From: DATGIQ01 sp035295665
GTDB lineage: Bacteria; Planctomycetota; Planctomycetia; Gemmatales; Gemmataceae
Length of the DNA: 8,591 bases
Direction of reading: 5' to 3'
Assembly (NCBI GenBank): GCA_035295665.1
Contig: DATGIQ010000586.1
Coordinates: 1 to 8,591 of the forward strand
The notes beneath the pieces are model-generated. The model was not told the DNA's origin. It was given only the letters and a program-made list of their open reading frames with translations, and searched no databases. Of the stretch, positions 5,653 through 8,591 are shown in pieces; the first letter of the stretch is position 1; every line of letters begins with the position of its first letter. The translations under genes were made by a program, and so were the position numbers.

Positions 5653-5826
5653 ACGAGGGCAACGACAGCGGCAACCGCTCTGCGAATCCCACGGCTGGCC
5701 CGGCAACTTTCCTTGCTTTCTCCGCTGCGCCCGGTACGATTCGGAAAGTGATCCCCTACAGGGGGCTGCTCAGTCCCGGTCGAGGTTGAGCTTGCCGCAC
5801 TTCGTCAGGAGCCTGACTCGGAACGC
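5653..5826. other. Intergenic region upstream of the nuclease operon with two short palindromes
   Basis: Two perfect inverted repeats with 2-bp centres lie in this 174-bp gap. CCCCT/AGGGG spans 5753-5764, and GTCAGG/CCTGAC spans 5804-5817, ending 9 nt before the nuclease start codon and covering an AGGAG sequence. A small hairpin AGCGG-CAA-CCGCT (5667-5679) lies just after the queG stop, without a T-tract. I found no convincing promoter; TACGAT at 5735-5740 is a weak -10 candidate. Whether the nuclease operon has its own promoter or is read from queG is open. Confidence 0.4.
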
Positions 5827-7020
5827 ATGGTTTCTTTCCTCCACGCTGCTGATCTGCATCTAGGTCTACGCATCACGCGTTTCAGCACGGACATCGCCAA
5901 GAGAGTCCGTGAAGCTCGCTTCCAGGCCCTGGAGAAAATCCGTGCCGCGGCCGACGAACAGCGGGTCGATTTCGTGCTCATTGCCGGCGACCTGTTTGAT
6001 GACCACGCCGTCGATGGCGATATCGCCAAGCGGGCCTTCGACCTCCTGGAATCGTTTCCTGCTCCGGCGTACGTCCTATCCGGCAACCATGATCCGCTGT
6101 TGGCCGGTGCGATCTGGGACCGTCCGCCCTGGAACACGCCGCGGCCCAAAAAGCTCTGCGTCTTGCGGGAAGCCACTCCCGTGGAAATCGTTCCCGGTGT
6201 AGTATTGTTCCCCTGCCCCGTGTTCCGGAAAACCTCGACCGCCGATCCCACCGCTTGGATTGCCACGGCTCCAGTAGATGCCGGGCCAATCCGGATCGGC
6301 ATCGCACATGGCAGCCTGAAGGTTCGCGACGACCTGCCCCTCGATGATCACCTGATTGCCCGGCACGCAGCCCACGAATGCAAGCTCGATTACCTTGCCC
6401 TGGGCCATTGGCATAGCCGACAACATTTCGCCGGGCCCGATGGCGTGGAGCGGACCGCCTACCCCGGTGTCCACGAACCGTTACGCTTCCCCGGCAGCTC
6501 CGAAAGCCGAACCGGCTGGGTCCCCTACTCCCATGTCCGGCGCGAGGAGTTCCTGGATAGCGGCCACGGCGAAATCTTGCACGTCCGGATCGATCGTCCC
6601 GGCGCACCGCCCGTACTCCAGGCTCTCGAAGTGAGCCATCTGGTCTGGCGCGAGGAGCGGTATGATCTGACATCGGAAGAGCAGATGTCCCGGCTGATCG
6701 ATCAGGTGGCCGTCAATCCCCTGGCCGAGCGCTGTTTGCTGCGTCTTCGCCTCGAGGGAATCCTGGAAGCCCAGGCCATGCTGCGGTTGGAGCAATTGCG
6801 CGCTGTGGTGGACCGTTATCTCTTTGCCGAGCTGGATGACACGAAGCTGCGGTTGCAACCAGGCGAAGATGAAATCCGACAGGTAGCAGGTGATGGCGTG
6901 CTGCGGCGTGTCCTCGAACAACTACAACAGGAAGCCAGCGTGGCGGAGCCCGAGGTACGCCGTTTGGCGGAGCGGACGATTTTGCTCCTGTACCAGATCG
7001 CTCACGAGGTCGGCGCATGA
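5827..7020 (+). CDS. SbcD/Mre11/YhaO-family DNA repair exonuclease (metallophosphoesterase)
   Basis: This 397-residue protein is a calcineurin-like phosphoesterase of the SbcD/Mre11 type, which uses two metal ions (usually Mn2+) to cut DNA ends and hairpins together with an SMC-like ATPase. All metal motifs are present in order: FLHAADLHLG (Asp9, His11), IAGDLFD (Asp55), LSGNHD (Asn87, His88), IAHGS (His161), and LGHWHS (His194, His196). Residues after about 280 form the capping and ATPase-binding part, ending in a helix-rich tail. Length is close to E. coli SbcD (400). The ATG is chosen because family members begin with the MxFLHxADLHLG strand within a few residues; there is no upstream in-frame start nearby, and the ribosome binding site is poor (GGA 4 nt away, AGGAG 15 nt away). 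Its stop overlaps the start of the ATPase gene by 4 bp, so the two are surely one operon and probably one complex. YhaO is a plausible closer relative than true SbcD. Confidence 0.92.
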   Translation: MVSFLHAADLHLGLRITRFSTDIAKRVREARFQALEKIRAAADEQRVDFVLIAGDLFDDHAVDGDIAKRAFDLLESFPAPAYVLSGNHDPLLAGAIWDRPPWNTPRPKKLCVLREATPVEIVPGVVLFPCPVFRKTSTADPTAWIATAPVDAGPIRIGIAHGSLKVRDDLPLDDHLIARHAAHECKLDYLALGHWHSRQHFAGPDGVERTAYPGVHEPLRFPGSSESRTGWVPYSHVRREEFLDSGHGEILHVRIDRPGAPPVLQALEVSHLVWREERYDLTSEEQMSRLIDQVAVNPLAERCLLRLRLEGILEAQAMLRLEQLRAVVDRYLFAELDDTKLRLQPGEDEIRQVAGDGVLRRVLEQLQQEASVAEPEVRRLAERTILLLYQIAHEVGA

Positions 7021-8591
7021 TTCTCCGCGGCATCCATGTCGAACATTGGCGGTGCATCGCCAAAGTAGATCTCGACGATCTGCCCTGCGGGATCATCGTC
7101 CTGCATGGTCCGAATCGCACAGGCAAATCCAGCCTGGTCAAGGCGCTGCGAGGCTGTCTCTTCGATTTCGATCACGACACGACCCGGGTGGAATTCAAGA
7201 ATTGCCTCCCCTGGAACAACAACGGCCCGCCGAAGCTGGCCGTCGAATTTGAAACCGCTGGCCAGCTCTACCGGATTACCAAGGTCTTCTCCAAGAGGAA
7301 TGACGGTTTGACCCGGCTGGAGCAGCACAGCGACGGTCGATGGCGAGTGGTCGAGGGTTCGCCGAAAGAGGCGTGCCGCCGGACACGCGAACTGTTGGGT
7401 GCCGATCAGTCCCATCTTGGCCTGAACCAACTGCTGTGGCTGGATCAAGGCGATATCGATTTACCGGAGGTCAAGAAACTGGATGGCTCCCTTGAACGCC
7501 GGCTCGTCGGCGTTCTCGGCGTCTTGGTGACCGGCAACGATGTTGCGTTCAAGCAGATCCTGGATAAACGCTGTGAGAAGTGGTTCGGCGTGACCGGCAA
7601 GCATAAACCGACGTCGCCGGTCAGCCGCTGGGAGAAGGAGAAAGAGGAGCGGCGGATCAAACGCGACGAAGAATTGGCGAAGCTGCGCGATATCGAACAG
7701 GCCATTTCGGACCGGGAGGATTGTGAGAGCCGATTGCCCGAGCTAGAGAAAGCCGTCGTGGCCGCTCGCCAAGAATTGGCTGAGCAGGAGCAAGAGCGCG
7801 ACAACAGCCGGGAACGCCGGCAGCGTTATCAACAGGCCTGCCGCGATCTGCAAATCGCCGAACAATGGATGCAAGCCGCACGGGATGCCCAGCAGGCGTA
7901 CCAGGATGCGAGAGCCCGCTGGGAGGAAACGGAAACCCAGGCAGTTCGGGCAGAGGCGGCTCAGCAGGCAGCCCGTGAGGAACGGGATCGCCTGGCCGCC
8001 GAGCACGCGCGGATCGAAGCAGAGCTGCAAGCTGCGCGCTTGGCAGAAGAGCTGAGCCAGCCCGGCCAAGAGGAACTCGAAAATCGCCGCCGACTTCTTC
8101 AGTTGGCCGAACAGGGTTCGCGGCTGGCGAAAGAGTTGGACCGGGTTCGACATCTTCAACAACGGGTCGACGAGTTGCAAAGGCAACTCCGAGAAACCGT
8201 GGCGCCGGACCAATCGACCCTGGAAAACTTGCGGGATAATCGTCAAAAGGCTGGAAAGTACCGCGCTCAGCTCCATGCGGGAGAATTGACGCTTACCGTG
8301 CAATTGGACCGGGCTACGCAGCTAGAACTTCGGTTGGACAGCAGAGCGGCCCAAGCAGAGCGAGTCCCGCCCGGCGAATCATGTTCCTGGCAATTCCTCC
8401 AGCGGGCCCAGCTCGCTCTGCCGGAAGTCGGCTGCCTGGAGATTAGCCGCAGTCAGGAAAATATCGATCTGGAACGGACTGCCGCCCAGCTGGCCAAGTT
8501 GGACAAGGAATACTCCCAGACGGTCCTTGCTTTTCGTGAGGACTCGACCGATGAAGGCTGTCTCAACCGCTTGACAGAGCGCTGGGCGGAG
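7017..8591 (+). CDS. SbcC/Rad50/YhaN-type SMC-like ATPase, C-terminus beyond window edge
   Basis: The frame is open from an ATG at 7017, which overlaps the nuclease stop (ATGA), to the right edge: 525 codons of an unfinished protein. The N-terminal ATPase lobe has Walker A GPNRTGKS (31-38) and a Q-loop LLWLDQGD (139-146, Gln144). From about residue 203 the chain is rich in Glu, Arg, Lys, Ala and Gln with heptad character, a long coiled coil up to about 415. A beta-rich segment follows (about 422-477), and charged helix resumes from about 483. The matching C-terminal lobe with signature, Walker B and D-loop must lie outside. GAGG 7 nt before the ATG serves as ribosome binding site. It should form a nuclease-ATPase complex with the upstream protein, acting on DNA ends. 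No CxxC zinc hook is seen in the visible part. Closer kinship to YhaN-type ATPases than to classical SbcC is likely but not proven. Confidence 0.9.
   Translation, partial: MILRGIHVEHWRCIAKVDLDDLPCGIIVLHGPNRTGKSSLVKALRGCLFDFDHDTTRVEFKNCLPWNNNGPPKLAVEFETAGQLYRITKVFSKRNDGLTRLEQHSDGRWRVVEGSPKEACRRTRELLGADQSHLGLNQLLWLDQGDIDLPEVKKLDGSLERRLVGVLGVLVTGNDVAFKQILDKRCEKWFGVTGKHKPTSPVSRWEKEKEERRIKRDEELAKLRDIEQAISDREDCESRLPELEKAVVAARQELAEQEQERDNSRERRQRYQQACRDLQIAEQWMQAARDAQQAYQDARARWEETETQAVRAEAAQQAAREERDRLAAEHARIEAELQAARLAEELSQPGQEELENRRRLLQLAEQGSRLAKELDRVRHLQQRVDELQRQLRETVAPDQSTLENLRDNRQKAGKYRAQLHAGELTLTVQLDRATQLELRLDSRAAQAERVPPGESCSWQFLQRAQLALPEVGCLEISRSQENIDLERTAAQLAKLDKEYSQTVLAFREDSTDEGCLNRLTERWAE

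Noticed and set aside
7743..8303. Minus-strand frame of 186 codons opposite the SMC-like ATPase
   Set aside because: Its Leu-rich, repetitive composition is what the antisense of a Glu/Gln/Arg-rich coiled coil gives; there is no ribosome binding site or family motif.

Overview
The window looks like a chromosomal segment of a planctomycete (Planctomycetota), GC-rich and probably from the Gemmatales/Pirellulales side of the phylum. The strongest marker is a DUF1559 protein with a type IV pilin-like N-terminus (FTLIELLVVIAIIAIL) and a C-terminal H-X9-DG motif, followed by a small lipoprotein; this pairing is amplified in planctomycetes. A secreted ThuA-domain protein, a secreted LamG protein and a heptamer repeat of AGTACNN type fit the same origin. 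The exact genus cannot be told from the sequence.

Layout. Positions 1-4425 are read from the minus strand. From right to left they hold a two-gene unit for a split thiamine-diphosphate (TPP) 2-oxo acid decarboxylase (alpha 3943-4425, beta 3356-3937), a single secreted LamG protein (2437-3123) with a good promoter of its own, the DUF1559 pseudopilin-like protein (1307-2281) with its lipoprotein 19 bp downstream (880-1287), a strong hairpin (818-850), and a ThuA-domain protein that runs off the left edge (1-697). Positions 4558-8591 are read from the plus strand: queG (4558-5652), an SbcD/Mre11-type nuclease (5827-7020), and an SbcC/Rad50/YhaN-type ATPase that overlaps it by 4 bp and runs off the right edge (7017-8591).

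How the genes relate. The leftward genes are mostly cell-surface or secreted proteins, apart from the cytoplasmic TPP enzyme. The rightward genes are housekeeping: the last step of queuosine synthesis in tRNA, then a nuclease-ATPase complex for processing DNA ends. The divergent intergenic region 4426-4557 carries four heptamers at exact 7-bp spacing. I see no tRNA, rRNA, insertion sequence, CRISPR array or defence island, and no gene-free stretch longer than 300 bp. The less ordinary points are a beta-rich segment inserted in the coiled coil of the SMC-like ATPase, the orphan split TPP decarboxylase, the heptamer repeat, and several short perfect inverted repeats next to gene starts and ends.
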